The notes: generated by a model from the letters alone, not told the origin. A stretch of DNA of 6,901 nucleotides from Nanobdellota archaeon (GCA_030640565.1 DAOWJD010000023.1:1-6901), one strand, 5' to 3'. Counted from the stretch's first letter, positions 1 through 5,749 are shown. Made by a program: numbers and translations.

Positions 1-378
1 AAGGTAATAATATATTTTTTTATAAGATTCATAAGACATGTTTAGTCCAAGCTCAAAAGCAATAATTTTAAATCTTTTGTCAATATATTCAAGAAGTTTG
101 TCCACATCTTTTTCTACAATTGTATCATAATTTATCATATCTCTGATTGCTGTAAGGATTTGCTCTCTATAAAATATTTCTGTTTTGTCAAGTTTTGGCT
201 CTTCAACTTCATATAAAACTTCATAAACTTTTGGATCCCAGTAAATATGTATAAAAGCAAAAGGAGAAATAACACTGTATCTCACATCAATTTTTGTTTT
301 ATCTTTTATTTTTTTTAGAGGAGGAATTGTAGGAGAAAAATTTATTGCAACCCTTGGATAATCTTTTATTCCCACCAT
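1..378 (-). CDS. Type IV pilus/secretion ATPase (archaeal PilB/TadA/VirB11-like), N-terminal part, cut by window edge
   Basis: The reverse strand is open from ATG at 378 to the left edge, giving 126 residues. The start is firm: an in-frame TAG lies 6 nt upstream, and the preceding pilin's TAA ends only 2 nt before it. Residues 32-62 (VRYSVISPFAFIHIYWDPK, then YEVLYEVEEPKL) match the N-terminal domain of archaeal type II/IV secretion ATPases, which typically read VRYPLIPPFAYAHI..D followed by Y.V.EP.L. The helical stretch around 93-126, with ELGL at 109-112, also fits that domain. Walker A/B and the remaining catalytic domain would lie beyond the window. By family, this is a cytoplasmic hexameric ATPase that drives pilin assembly. 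The tight spacing to the QIWVE pilin implies one operon. Identification is by pattern memory, without a search. Confidence 0.8.
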   Translation of the reverse strand, partial: MVGIKDYPRVAINFSPTIPPLKKIKDKTKIDVRYSVISPFAFIHIYWDPKVYEVLYEVEEPKLDKTEIFYREQILTAIRDMINYDTIVEKDVDKLLEYIDKRFKIIAFELGLNMSYESYKKIYYYL

Positions 379-380
379 TT

Positions 381-956
381 TTAACTAAGAACCTCAATAT
401 TAATAACTGGTTTATTTAAATTATTTTCTCCTTTATTTGCTATAAGAAGAGTGTATGAAGTTGAGGTTTTTCCTATTTTTTTTAATTCATTCATATCTTG
501 AGAGGTTATATCATATTCTCCTTCATAATTTCTAGTTAATGTTATGTCATTAGTTTTCCCTTTTTCTTCAGTAAGCACAATTATATTTTCGATTGTGACC
601 TCTTTTCCAGGTTCACTATAAGCATGTTTGCTTTCAATTTCAAAAAAAAGCTTATCATTTTCTCCATCAATATTAAGCACCCCTTTACTTATCTTGAGAT
701 TGATTACTCTCTGGTTGCCAGGATCTCCACGAATGTCACCTATGATTAAATCTATATCTTCTAAAACAGAAATTGATTGTTCTATTATTCCTTTATCTCT
801 GATTTCTTCTATTTTTGGTTTTACAAAAGCCAAGACCAAACCAATTAATGCAAACGCAATTAAAGTATAGGTTATAGTCTCTACCCAGATTTGCCCTCTT
901 TTTTTATTCAAGAAATTCTTATTTAAAAGAAGCCCTCTTCTTCCATCCATGTTCAT
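381..956 (-). CDS. Pilin-like protein with class III signal peptide (QIWVE type)
   Basis: A 191-aa protein. After a basic N-terminus, residues 18-21 (KKRG) precede Q22-I-W-V-E26, a match to the archaeal class III signal where a prepilin peptidase cuts between Gly and Gln and Glu sits at +5. A hydrophobic helix follows at about 28-45. The mature protein has a charged linker (46-78, IIEQSISVLEDIDLIIGDIRG region) and a C-terminal mostly beta-like domain without cysteines. Such proteins are exported, processed and either assembled as pilus subunits or held by the helix. The ATPase gene starts 2 nt after its stop, so co-transcription and translational coupling are likely. Met3 (codon at 950) is an alternative start, and the distance to the predicted TATA box fits it slightly better. 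The exact role, major or minor pilin, cannot be told. Confidence 0.75.
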   Translation of the reverse strand: MNMDGRRGLLLNKNFLNKKRGQIWVETITYTLIAFALIGLVLAFVKPKIEEIRDKGIIEQSISVLEDIDLIIGDIRGDPGNQRVINLKISKGVLNIDGENDKLFFEIESKHAYSEPGKEVTIENIIVLTEEKGKTNDITLTRNYEGEYDITSQDMNELKKIGKTSTSYTLLIANKGENNLNKPVINIEVLS

Positions 957-970
957 TTAAGTGAAAATTG

Positions 971-984
971 GTTTTAATATTTTT
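971..984 (-). promoter_or_regulatory. Probable TATA box for the QIWVE pilin-ATPase operon
   Basis: On the minus strand AAAAATATTAAAAC is centred about 21 bp upstream of ATG 956 and 27 bp upstream of ATG 950. This is the usual archaeal spacing for a leaderless or nearly leaderless message. It is a weaker match than the other TATA boxes in the window. Confidence 0.35.
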
Positions 985-1050
985 CTTTTTACTGAAAACC
1001 AAAGGAAGCAGGAAAATCTCATTTTTATTTTGTATGTGGTGAATAACAAT

Positions 1051-1062
1051 TATATTTTTATA
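1051..1062 (+). promoter_or_regulatory. Probable TATA box for the plus-strand gene at 1085
   Basis: TATATTTTTATA lies here. Its right half is centred about 26 bp before ATG 1085 but only 8-12 bp before ATG 1067. This favours the second Met as the real, leaderless start. Confidence 0.4.
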
Positions 1063-1084
1063 CTTTATGATAAGAATATTTATC

Positions 1085-1483
1085 ATGAAACTTTATGAAT
1101 GTTTTGGGCAAATAGCTATCTTTAATGCGAAAGAGTTAGAAAAAGAAATTATTATAAGGGATATGAGCAGGGCTCGTAATCACATTGATTTCAAAGTTGA
1201 GCTTTCTGAGAAACATTTTCTGAGGAAATTTGAAGATGGAGAAACAATCACACTTTTTTTTAAAGATAAGACTATTGGAATACAATCTTCTTGGAGAAAA
1301 AAGGAAAATTTTTTAGGGGTTGAAGCAAAAGTTTTTTATTTTCCAGATCAGGAAATGCCAGTAGTTATGACTCTCGGAACCAGTTATGAAAAAAACATAT
1401 CCAGAAAATTTGTTAAATACCTCCCAAAAGCTATTGAGTCAGGAGTTGGTCATTATGAGTTTTCATTAATGAGAATACTATAA
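1085..1483 (+). CDS. Hypothetical protein, unrecognised family
   Basis: A soluble-looking protein of 132 residues from ATG 1085, or 138 if the in-frame ATG at 1067 is used. I prefer 1085 because the upstream TATA box is about 26 bp away, matching the spacing seen for other genes here. There is no signal peptide, membrane helix or cysteine cluster. It is rich in Lys/Glu with alternating hydrophobic strands (for example ETITLFF and TIGIQSSW), suggesting an alpha/beta fold. I do not recognise it. It is the only plus-strand gene inside the pilin region, convergent with the pilin gene ending at 1495 (11 nt between the stops) and divergent from the one starting at 956. It therefore probably has a separate job and may be an insertion into the cluster. 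Confidence 0.6.
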   Translation: MKLYECFGQIAIFNAKELEKEIIIRDMSRARNHIDFKVELSEKHFLRKFEDGETITLFFKDKTIGIQSSWRKKENFLGVEAKVFYFPDQEMPVVMTLGTSYEKNISRKFVKYLPKAIESGVGHYEFSLMRIL

Positions 1484-1494
1484 GAGTTTCTTGA

Positions 1495-2028
1495 TTAAGT
1501 AGAACATCTATCAATTTTATATATAGAATCTGAAGCACTGCATTGGGTGCCTTTAATTATAGGGGCGATGATGATTGAATCTGCAATTTCTAAAAAACCA
1601 GCACCAGTCATATTAAAGACATATGTAAGTCCTGCATTTTTCGAAGGAAGAATGATATTTGTATCTCCAGTAGAATACATAACTAAATTAGTTATTTGAG
1701 AAACTGTCTTATTTATTTTAAAATTCACACTGGTTCCTTCTACAGAAATTCCAACAAGAATTTCATCAACATCAACATCTCCAATATTTATAGAAAACTG
1801 GAATTTATTAGAATCACTATAATAACATGTGTATCTTGAATTTAGAGTTACTTTTTCAAAAATTCCAAAACAAGCCTCGCCTTCTTCTAATTTATCTTCT
1901 ACAAGATTATTGATAATAACCCATATGGTAGCAACAAGAACCAGCACTAAAACTATTAAAATCATTGTCGCAACAATAGGGGCAAGTCCTTTTTTGTTTT
2001 CTATTTTAAATCTTTGAGAGTTATTCAT
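1495..2028 (-). CDS. Archaellin/type IV pilin N-terminal domain protein
   Basis: A 177-aa protein. Residues 12-14 (KKG) followed by LAPIVATMILIVLVL form a class III signal with cleavage predicted after Gly14 and a hydrophobic helix to about residue 38. The remainder looks like an extracellular beta-rich domain with cysteines at 53, 68, 163 and 175, which could form two disulfides. A stretch near the C-terminus (IIAPIIKGTQC) resembles IIPVLMGTS in the next gene upstream, and both proteins carry a Cys shortly after the helix and another near the end, so the two are likely paralogues. Expected role: a pilus subunit or pilin-like surface protein. It lies 23 nt downstream of the 2052-2531 gene but has its own TATA box. 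Confidence 0.75.
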   Translation of the reverse strand: MNNSQRFKIENKKGLAPIVATMILIVLVLVLVATIWVIINNLVEDKLEEGEACFGIFEKVTLNSRYTCYYSDSNKFQFSINIGDVDVDEILVGISVEGTSVNFKINKTVSQITNLVMYSTGDTNIILPSKNAGLTYVFNMTGAGFLEIADSIIIAPIIKGTQCSASDSIYKIDRCST

Positions 2029-2048
2029 TAAGTCCAGCTATACAATTT

Positions 2049-2057
2049 ATTTTATAT
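2049..2057 (-). promoter_or_regulatory. TATA box overlapping the upstream gene's stop codon
   Basis: Minus-strand ATATAAAAT is centred 25 bp upstream of ATG 2028. It includes the TAA stop (2054-2052) of the preceding pilin gene, so the second pilin can be transcribed independently as a leaderless mRNA. Confidence 0.5.
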
Positions 2058-2531
2058 CACCAAATCCTGTCCATATCTATCTCCACAAACATAACTTTGG
2101 TCTCCTTGTGCAGATGTTCCCATAAGAACAGGAATTATTAAAACCTTCTCTGCATCGTCAAATTCTCCGATTAAAGCTTCTGAAAAAATTCCTCCTTGTC
2201 TTAATCCAATATCAGGCCAACCAGAAGCTAAATCTTTTATATCTAGTGTCTCATGACTACCTTGTTCAGATATTTTTACTTTCATTCCAAAAATAGGAAC
2301 ATTACCCTCATTTAAGATAGATAAGATTCCTGATACAGAATAATCTGACAGAAAATCTACATCCTCACACACAAGTTCTATATTCTTCCCATCGAATTTT
2401 GTTATAGCTTCTTCAGTAATGCCTCTAAACCAAAGGAAAATGATCAATCCTATAACCACCACCATGACAACCAAAAGAACTGTTGCAATAACAGGAGAAA
2501 GTCCTTTTTTTCTCAACCTCTTTTTCTTCAT
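2052..2531 (-). CDS. Archaellin/type IV pilin N-terminal domain protein
   Basis: A 159-aa protein with a textbook archaeal pilin N-terminus. Residues 1-9 are strongly basic (MKKKRLRKK), followed by G10 and LSPVIATVLLVVMVVVIG, with cleavage predicted after Gly10 and a hydrophobic helix to about residue 35. The exported domain has only two cysteines (55 and 149), placed like the outer pair in the neighbouring 1495-2028 protein and probably disulfide-bonded. The C-terminal IIPVLMGTS...YVC segment is a pattern I associate with DPANN pilins. It is a likely pilus subunit. A strong TATA box lies 25 bp before the start codon. Confidence 0.8.
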   Translation of the reverse strand: MKKKRLRKKGLSPVIATVLLVVMVVVIGLIIFLWFRGITEEAITKFDGKNIELVCEDVDFLSDYSVSGILSILNEGNVPIFGMKVKISEQGSHETLDIKDLASGWPDIGLRQGGIFSEALIGEFDDAEKVLIIPVLMGTSAQGDQSYVCGDRYGQDLVI

Positions 2532-2552
2532 TTTTATTAAATGAATTCAAAG

Positions 2553-2560
2553 TTTATAAA
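2553..2560 (-). promoter_or_regulatory. TATA box of the 2052-2531 pilin gene
   Basis: A perfect TTTATAAA is centred 25-26 bp upstream of ATG 2531, within the 42-nt gap after the cysteine-rich gene. This is the expected geometry for a leaderless archaeal transcript. Confidence 0.6.
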
Positions 2561-2573
2561 TTTTATATTAATT

Positions 2574-3707
2574 TTAGATGGGTATACAGCAGCAATAAGG
2601 ATCCCCCAGACAAAAACTATTTCCTAATGTTTCATTTGCACCTTCTACATCTCCTATATAAATTCCTCCTTCAGGACCTTGTGGTGGTGCACACTTTTGA
2701 GGAGTATCTTGACAAGCATATGTTTGAGAGTATCCAAAGAGATAACAATAATCTCCACAACTATTAAAGCCCCCTTCTTCGTTGAATACACAAGACCCTC
2801 CTGCATCACAGATAAACGCTGGCTCACATTGCGCCTGCTGACCTTCACAATCTGAACATGAACAATCTTCCCATGTCTGACAGATTCCATCTCCACAAGA
2901 ATCCTCACACTGACCTGTTACATTACAAACTTCTGGAATAGTACATCCAGGAAGACAATCTGTGCTTACTCCACAAATTTCCCATGTTCCACATTCATAT
3001 CCTAAACTTAAGCAAGTATCAGTACATTCTTCTGGAGGAACACACTGCCCTGTTCCGTTACAGACCTCTGGGAGAGTACATCCTGGAGGACATGATACCC
3101 ATTCACCACAATTGTTTTCTCTCTGACCACACACCCATGTCCCACAAGTCACAGAAATATCTTCAGGCTCGCAAGGCACGATAGGCTCACCAACAATCTG
3201 ACTAGCTCGTGATTTACTACAGCTTACAAATCTTTCTTTTTCATCAACATCTTGGTATCTTGTTGGTGTTATTCTTATAGAATATGGTTCTCCTATTTCA
3301 CTAGGGATATCAAAAAAATAACTTCTTTCAGAACCAGGACTGAAAAGATTCTCTCCTGCTTCAAAAAATAAAACAGAATTTCCATGTATCATTCCTGGGA
3401 GATCTCCAGTATTATTCAAATAACCTGATAAGTCAATTATTGGCAATTCCTGATCAGAACTGTTTGTTGCATGTATAAAATATCCTGCAAGATCAAATCT
3501 TCCGTTATTTCTTAATGTAATGGTTAATTGAGAATAAGTGGAATTAAACCTAGCTTCTTTTATAAAAAGAGAAACCCCTTCTGGGCAGTCTAAAGATTCT
3601 GAAGGAACATATGTTTTCAGCCATTGGTAAACTATTGCTCCTATTATTATTACAAAAACTACAAGTAGAACATAACCTATCATTACACTTATTCCTTTTT
3701 TTTCCAT
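2574..3707 (-). CDS. Large cysteine-rich pilin-like surface protein
   Basis: A 377-aa protein in three parts. Residues 2-28 are a class III-type signal (EKKG then ISVMIGYVLLVVFVIIIGA), with likely cleavage after Gly5. Residues 41-162 form a beta-rich domain (SLFIKEARFN, LTITLRNNGRFDLAGYFI). Residues 163-377 are cysteine-rich: 33 of the protein's 34 cysteines lie there. Two imperfect repeats, residues 188-222 and 239-267, each begin CGTW and carry PGCT[LI]PEVCN.TGQC. A CGDGIC..WEDC motif follows at 271-282, and the protein ends CCCIPI. Sequons N-x-S/T at 55, 82, 98, 217, 262 and 359 could be glycosylated, two of them at equivalent repeat positions. Its ATG is 1 nt after the preceding gene's TAA, so the two are co-translated. 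It is probably a disulfide-stabilised pilus tip or adhesin-like subunit (inference). Confidence 0.75.
   Translation of the reverse strand: MEKKGISVMIGYVLLVVFVIIIGAIVYQWLKTYVPSESLDCPEGVSLFIKEARFNSTYSQLTITLRNNGRFDLAGYFIHATNSSDQELPIIDLSGYLNNTGDLPGMIHGNSVLFFEAGENLFSPGSERSYFFDIPSEIGEPYSIRITPTRYQDVDEKERFVSCSKSRASQIVGEPIVPCEPEDISVTCGTWVCGQRENNCGEWVSCPPGCTLPEVCNGTGQCVPPEECTDTCLSLGYECGTWEICGVSTDCLPGCTIPEVCNVTGQCEDSCGDGICQTWEDCSCSDCEGQQAQCEPAFICDAGGSCVFNEEGGFNSCGDYCYLFGYSQTYACQDTPQKCAPPQGPEGGIYIGDVEGANETLGNSFCLGDPYCCCIPI
2907..2993 (-). repeat. Cys-rich coding repeat, copy B
   Basis: Encodes residues 239-267 of the cysteine-rich pilin-like protein. It shares the CGTW start and the CT.PEVCN.TGQC end with copy A but is about six residues shorter in the middle. 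Confidence 0.7.
3042..3146 (-). repeat. Cys-rich coding repeat, copy A
   Basis: Encodes residues 188-222 of the cysteine-rich pilin-like protein. The two copies point to internal duplication of a disulfide-rich unit of about 30-35 residues. The segment between them (223-238) has two more cysteines. Confidence 0.7.
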
Positions 3708-3708
3708 C

Positions 3709-4227
3709 TTATCCTGTAATTATATACTCTCCTTTATTTACTTTTTGAGACAATATAAAATAAAAATTTTCTCCGTTGTTCAATTCAAATTCATATGACA
3801 TATCACTAATAGAAAGCTCAATTTCATCTTCCACAGGGTTAATTCCTCCATTGAATTTCCCAACACTACTAGTTATAAGCGTATTATCTAAAGACACGTC
3901 TTTTGCTGTTTCTTGATATCCTGTAACAGTTATATTGTCTTTATCTCCAAATATAAAATATAAATCCTTGCCTTCTCCCTGATAATCAATATAATCTTCA
4001 ATAAAATCTATTACAAGTGAGTAAAAAGCTGTTTCGTCTAATTGATGATATAATCCATAATCTAAAACATGCGCGCTTTCTATTCGAATTTCCTCTTTTA
4101 ATTCATCTAAGTTTAAATTTGATTCTTTTTTTGCATAATTAGAAATTGTAACAAGCCCGATAGCTAATGTAGCTATAACAACTGCAGAGATTAAATAGAA
4201 TTGTGCTTTCTTACACCCTCTTTTCAT
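3709..4227 (-). CDS. Small pilin-like protein with QFYLISA signal/anchor
   Basis: A 172-aa protein. MKRGCKKA is followed by Q9-F-Y-L-I-S-A and a hydrophobic helix to about residue 30. This resembles class III signals cut before Gln, although the -1 residue is Ala rather than the usual Gly. An acidic, helical-then-beta extracellular part follows (DELKEEIRIESAHVLDYGLY and beyond), with no cysteine after Cys5. It is the first gene of a two-gene unit with the cysteine-rich protein, whose ATG comes 1 nt after this stop. A strong TATA box sits 25 bp upstream of the start. A second, broken copy of this gene's promoter and first ~22 codons is present at 6078-6215. Likely a minor pilin or pseudopilin-like component; the exact role is unknown. 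Confidence 0.65.
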   Translation of the reverse strand: MKRGCKKAQFYLISAVVIATLAIGLVTISNYAKKESNLNLDELKEEIRIESAHVLDYGLYHQLDETAFYSLVIDFIEDYIDYQGEGKDLYFIFGDKDNITVTGYQETAKDVSLDNTLITSSVGKFNGGINPVEDEIELSISDMSYEFELNNGENFYFILSQKVNKGEYIITG

Positions 4228-4266
4228 ATACAGAATAGAGAAAAATAGTTTATTAATTTAGTGTTT
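4225..4266 (-). repeat. Promoter/start-codon block duplicated at 6174-6215
   Basis: The 42 nt ending at the ATG of the small pilin gene match the 42 nt ending at the ATG of the pseudogene at 34 of 42 positions without gaps. The block contains the TATA element and, 31-33 nt before the ATG codon, a TAA codon conserved in both copies. Homology continues into the coding region (KRG...QFYLISAVV.ATL). Confidence 0.75.
4249..4256 (-). promoter_or_regulatory. TATA box of the small pilin/Cys-rich pilin operon
   Basis: Minus-strand TTAATAAA is centred 25-26 bp upstream of ATG 4227. The element and its spacing are preserved in the duplicate at 6198-6205, supporting its function. Confidence 0.55.
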
Positions 4267-4329
4267 TGAAACTGTCGGAGCTGTTTTTTCTTCTATTCCT
4301 AAAATAAAAAATCTCTTTAAAGTTCCTTT
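4258..4329 (-). pseudogene. Possible remnant of a gene 3' end upstream of the small pilin gene
   Basis: Directly after the vapC stop the same frame stays open for 23 codons, ending EEKTAPTVSKH and TAA. The intact Tat-signal gene, in the equivalent position before the duplicated pilin fragment, ends REETPYVKGSFYKH and TAA, with the stop at exactly the same place in the duplicated block. This suggests a relic of a homologous 3' end, later cut off by the toxin-antitoxin genes. The similarity is short and could be chance. Confidence 0.25.
4301..4311 (-). terminator. Possible oligo-T terminator after vapBC
   Basis: On the minus strand a run of six T, an A and four T begins 19 nt after the vapC stop. 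Archaeal RNA polymerase can terminate on such tracts without a hairpin. No hairpin is seen. Confidence 0.35.
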
Positions 4330-4704
4330 TCATTTCTTCCTAAACTCCACATTATTTAGTTTTTTAAATTCTTTATCTCCTGTGACAAATTTATAACCTT
4401 TTTTTAACGAAAAGATATATCCAACAGCATCAAAAAATGAGATTCTGGCTTTTTTGTGTTTTTGCCTGAATTTAACAGATTCTTTTAATATTTCTTTATC
4501 TACAGGGAGAGAACTATGCTCAAATTTTTTAAACCAATACTCTGCTGTTTGCTCGTTTTCTTCCCTTATAATAACACTATAAAACTCTGCTAAAGTCAAA
4601 TCAGTGATAACAAATAAAGATTTAGATAAGTATTTAAATTTTGGATTGCCTAATTTTATCTCAACTAATGCATAAGTATCAAGACACCTCTTTATTTCAT
4701 CCAT
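4330..4704 (-). CDS. vapC: PIN-domain ribonuclease toxin, VapC family
   Basis: A 124-aa PIN-domain protein of normal length for a VapC toxin. The acidic residues that bind the catalytic metal are visible: Asp9 (CLDTYAL), Glu40 (TLAEFY), Asp92 (SFFDAVGYIF) and Asp110 (VTGDKEFKKL, the typical final PIN motif). By family it is an Mg-dependent RNase that blocks translation by cutting RNA; its target here is unknown. The start overlaps the last codons of the antitoxin gene by 13 nt, typical of co-translated vapBC pairs. All expected acidic residues are present, so the toxin is probably active. Confidence 0.9.
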   Translation of the reverse strand: MDEIKRCLDTYALVEIKLGNPKFKYLSKSLFVITDLTLAEFYSVIIREENEQTAEYWFKKFEHSSLPVDKEILKESVKFRQKHKKARISFFDAVGYIFSLKKGYKFVTGDKEFKKLNNVEFRKK

Positions 4705-4919
4705 TTGCTTTCTAACTCTTTACGCACTTCATCAACCATCTGTTTAGCTGTCTTTTTAGATTTCATAGTTCCAAATAATTCTCCAAGAACATTTTCCTTC
4801 TTGCTTATTTCAACAACTATTTTTTCTTCTGGTTTTATACCAAATCTTTCAACAGTCTTACTAGGTATTATGATTCCTATTGAATTTCCCCATTTCTTAG
4901 TTTTAACCTCTACTGCCAT
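4692..4919 (-). CDS. vapB: AbrB/MazE-type antitoxin, VapB family
   Basis: A 75-aa protein with an N-terminal AbrB/SpoVT swapped-hairpin DNA-binding domain (residues 5-38: KTKKWGNSIGIIIPS, then ERFGIKPEEKIVVEI) and a charged, helical C-terminal tail (51-75) that should wrap and inhibit the PIN toxin. It neutralises VapC and, as in the family, probably represses its own operon with VapC as co-repressor. The tandem 13-bp repeat immediately upstream of its ATG is the likely operator. Confidence 0.88.
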   Translation of the reverse strand: MAVEVKTKKWGNSIGIIIPSKTVERFGIKPEEKIVVEISKKENVLGELFGTMKSKKTAKQMVDEVRKELESKWMK

Positions 4920-4945
4920 GTATAACTATTATGTATAACTATTAT
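4920..4945 (-). promoter_or_regulatory. Tandem 13-bp repeat, likely VapB(C) operator
   Basis: Two perfect head-to-tail copies of ATAATAGTTATAC (minus strand, 4945-4933 and 4932-4920) fill the space between the TATA box and the vapB start codon and cover the predicted transcription start. Bound protein would block initiation. That VapB binds here is inference from position and family behaviour. Confidence 0.6.
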
Positions 4946-4950
4946 ATAAA
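4943..4950 (-). promoter_or_regulatory. TATA box of vapBC
   Basis: Minus-strand TTTATATA is preceded by GAAAGG (a BRE-like purine element) and centred about 28 bp upstream of the vapB ATG. The same GAAAGGTTTATA string occurs at the winged-helix gene's promoter. Confidence 0.6.
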
Positions 4951-4997
4951 CCTTTCTAGAGATAAATGTAGATTCAGAGGTTTCTGTATGTCTTAGA

Positions 4998-5339
4998 TTA
5001 ATGCGTAAGAACAGGACTCTTTTCTTTTATATGGGGGATTAATATATTAGCTGTTTCTTCGTCCGAATCTGTCAAAACTTTAAATTTTATAGCTTCCATA
5101 TTTCTAAAGTTAATTATATTTGCTTCTATACATCTCAAATTACTAACTTCTTTTATCTTTGATAAAATCTTTTTAAAAACCTCTGAAGCATTAGTGATTT
5201 GTATCGCGACAAGATCCTCTTTATCATCAAAATCAAGAACAAAATTCCCAAGTTCAACTGCCCCTAAAGATTTTTTCCCATCTAAATAAACAAATAAATC
5301 ATCACTTTCAGAATCGTAATTAAAATTAAATTTCTTCAT
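4998..5339 (-). CDS. DUF2283-type protein
   Basis: A 113-aa protein. The N-terminal 55 residues (FNYDSESDDLFVYLDG, VELGNFVLDFD, LVAIQITNASEVF) follow the DUF2283 pattern of Y-D-x-E-x-D-x-L-x-[VI]-x-L, then E-x-x-x-F-[IV]-[LV]-D-x-[DN] and a final I-x-[ILN]-A-S. The C-terminal half (56-113), ending IPHIKEKSPVLTH, extends beyond the usual ~60-residue domain; I have an impression of similar longer versions in DPANN archaea. The family's biochemical function is unknown. It lies 9 nt downstream of the winged-helix gene, so the two form an operon. A small regulator or antitoxin-like pair is possible but unproven. Confidence 0.65.
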   Translation of the reverse strand: MKKFNFNYDSESDDLFVYLDGKKSLGAVELGNFVLDFDDKEDLVAIQITNASEVFKKILSKIKEVSNLRCIEANIINFRNMEAIKFKVLTDSDEETANILIPHIKEKSPVLTH

Positions 5340-5348
5340 TTTATCCTT

Positions 5349-5678
5349 TTACCTTTTAACAACTTCTATTTTCTTTTCCAATTTTTCATCTATATTATGA
5401 TCTAATAAATTATCAAATAACTCAACAAGTTTCATCACAGCAGAATTTTCCATATTTAGCTTGTAGAGCTTTACTCTCCCAATCTCTCTTGTAACTACAA
5501 CTATTTTATTCTTAACAAAGTTAGGCCAAATTCTGTGTAAGGTGCGCCAGCTTACTTCAGACTTTTCAGCAATATCTGTTAAAGTGTAATCGAAAAATCT
5601 TCCTTCTATTAAAAACTCTAAAAGCCGTATTCCCGGATAGTTTCCTACAAATTCTCTAAACACTGTTTTTTCTGTCAT
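5349..5678 (-). CDS. Winged helix-turn-helix transcriptional regulator
   Basis: A 109-aa protein, mostly one wHTH domain. Residues 11-26 form helix 1 (VGNYPGIRLLEFLIEG), 32-40 helix 2 (TLTDIAEKS), 42-55 the recognition helix (VSWRTLHRIWPNFV) and 58-74 the beta wing (KIVVVTREIGRVKLYKL). A C-terminal helix (79-109) may dimerise. Such archaeal ArsR/MarR-like proteins bind DNA in promoters. It is first in an operon with the DUF2283-type gene and divergent from the 94-aa gene across 102 bp, so it may control both. There is no clear metal-binding or ligand motif. Confidence 0.75.
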   Translation of the reverse strand: MTEKTVFREFVGNYPGIRLLEFLIEGRFFDYTLTDIAEKSEVSWRTLHRIWPNFVKNKIVVVTREIGRVKLYKLNMENSAVMKLVELFDNLLDHNIDEKLEKKIEVVKR

Positions 5679-5699
5679 GTTATCTCTAAAAATCTAATA

Positions 5700-5707
5700 T
5701 TTATAAA
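5700..5707 (-). promoter_or_regulatory. TATA box of the wHTH-DUF2283 operon
   Basis: A perfect TTTATAAA preceded by GAAAGG, centred about 25 bp upstream of ATG 5678. Predicted leaderless transcript. Confidence 0.6.
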
Positions 5708-5749
5708 CCTTTCATTTTGGCATACAAATATAGCAAAAAGTCAAGGAAG

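Noticed and set aside
628..870. 80-aa plus-strand open frame
   Set aside because: Lies entirely antisense to the QIWVE pilin gene and has low-complexity Ser/Leu/Ile composition; no promoter; shadow frame.
1829..2017. 62-aa plus-strand open frame
   Set aside because: Antisense to the pilin signal-peptide region of the 1495-2028 gene; the real protein is on the minus strand with a clear class III signal.
2654..2908. 84-aa minus-strand open frame
   Set aside because: An alternative frame inside the cysteine-rich gene, whose main frame shows organised repeats; no start signals.
2993..3042. CRISPR-like repeats in the cysteine-rich gene
   Set aside because: Only two imperfect copies, of different lengths and in frame, so they are protein repeats and not an array.
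2984..3184. 66-aa plus-strand open frame
   Set aside because: Antisense to the cysteine-rich repeats; shadow of a region with biased codons.
4705..4938. 77-aa plus-strand open frame
   Set aside because: Antisense to vapB, which has an unmistakable AbrB domain.
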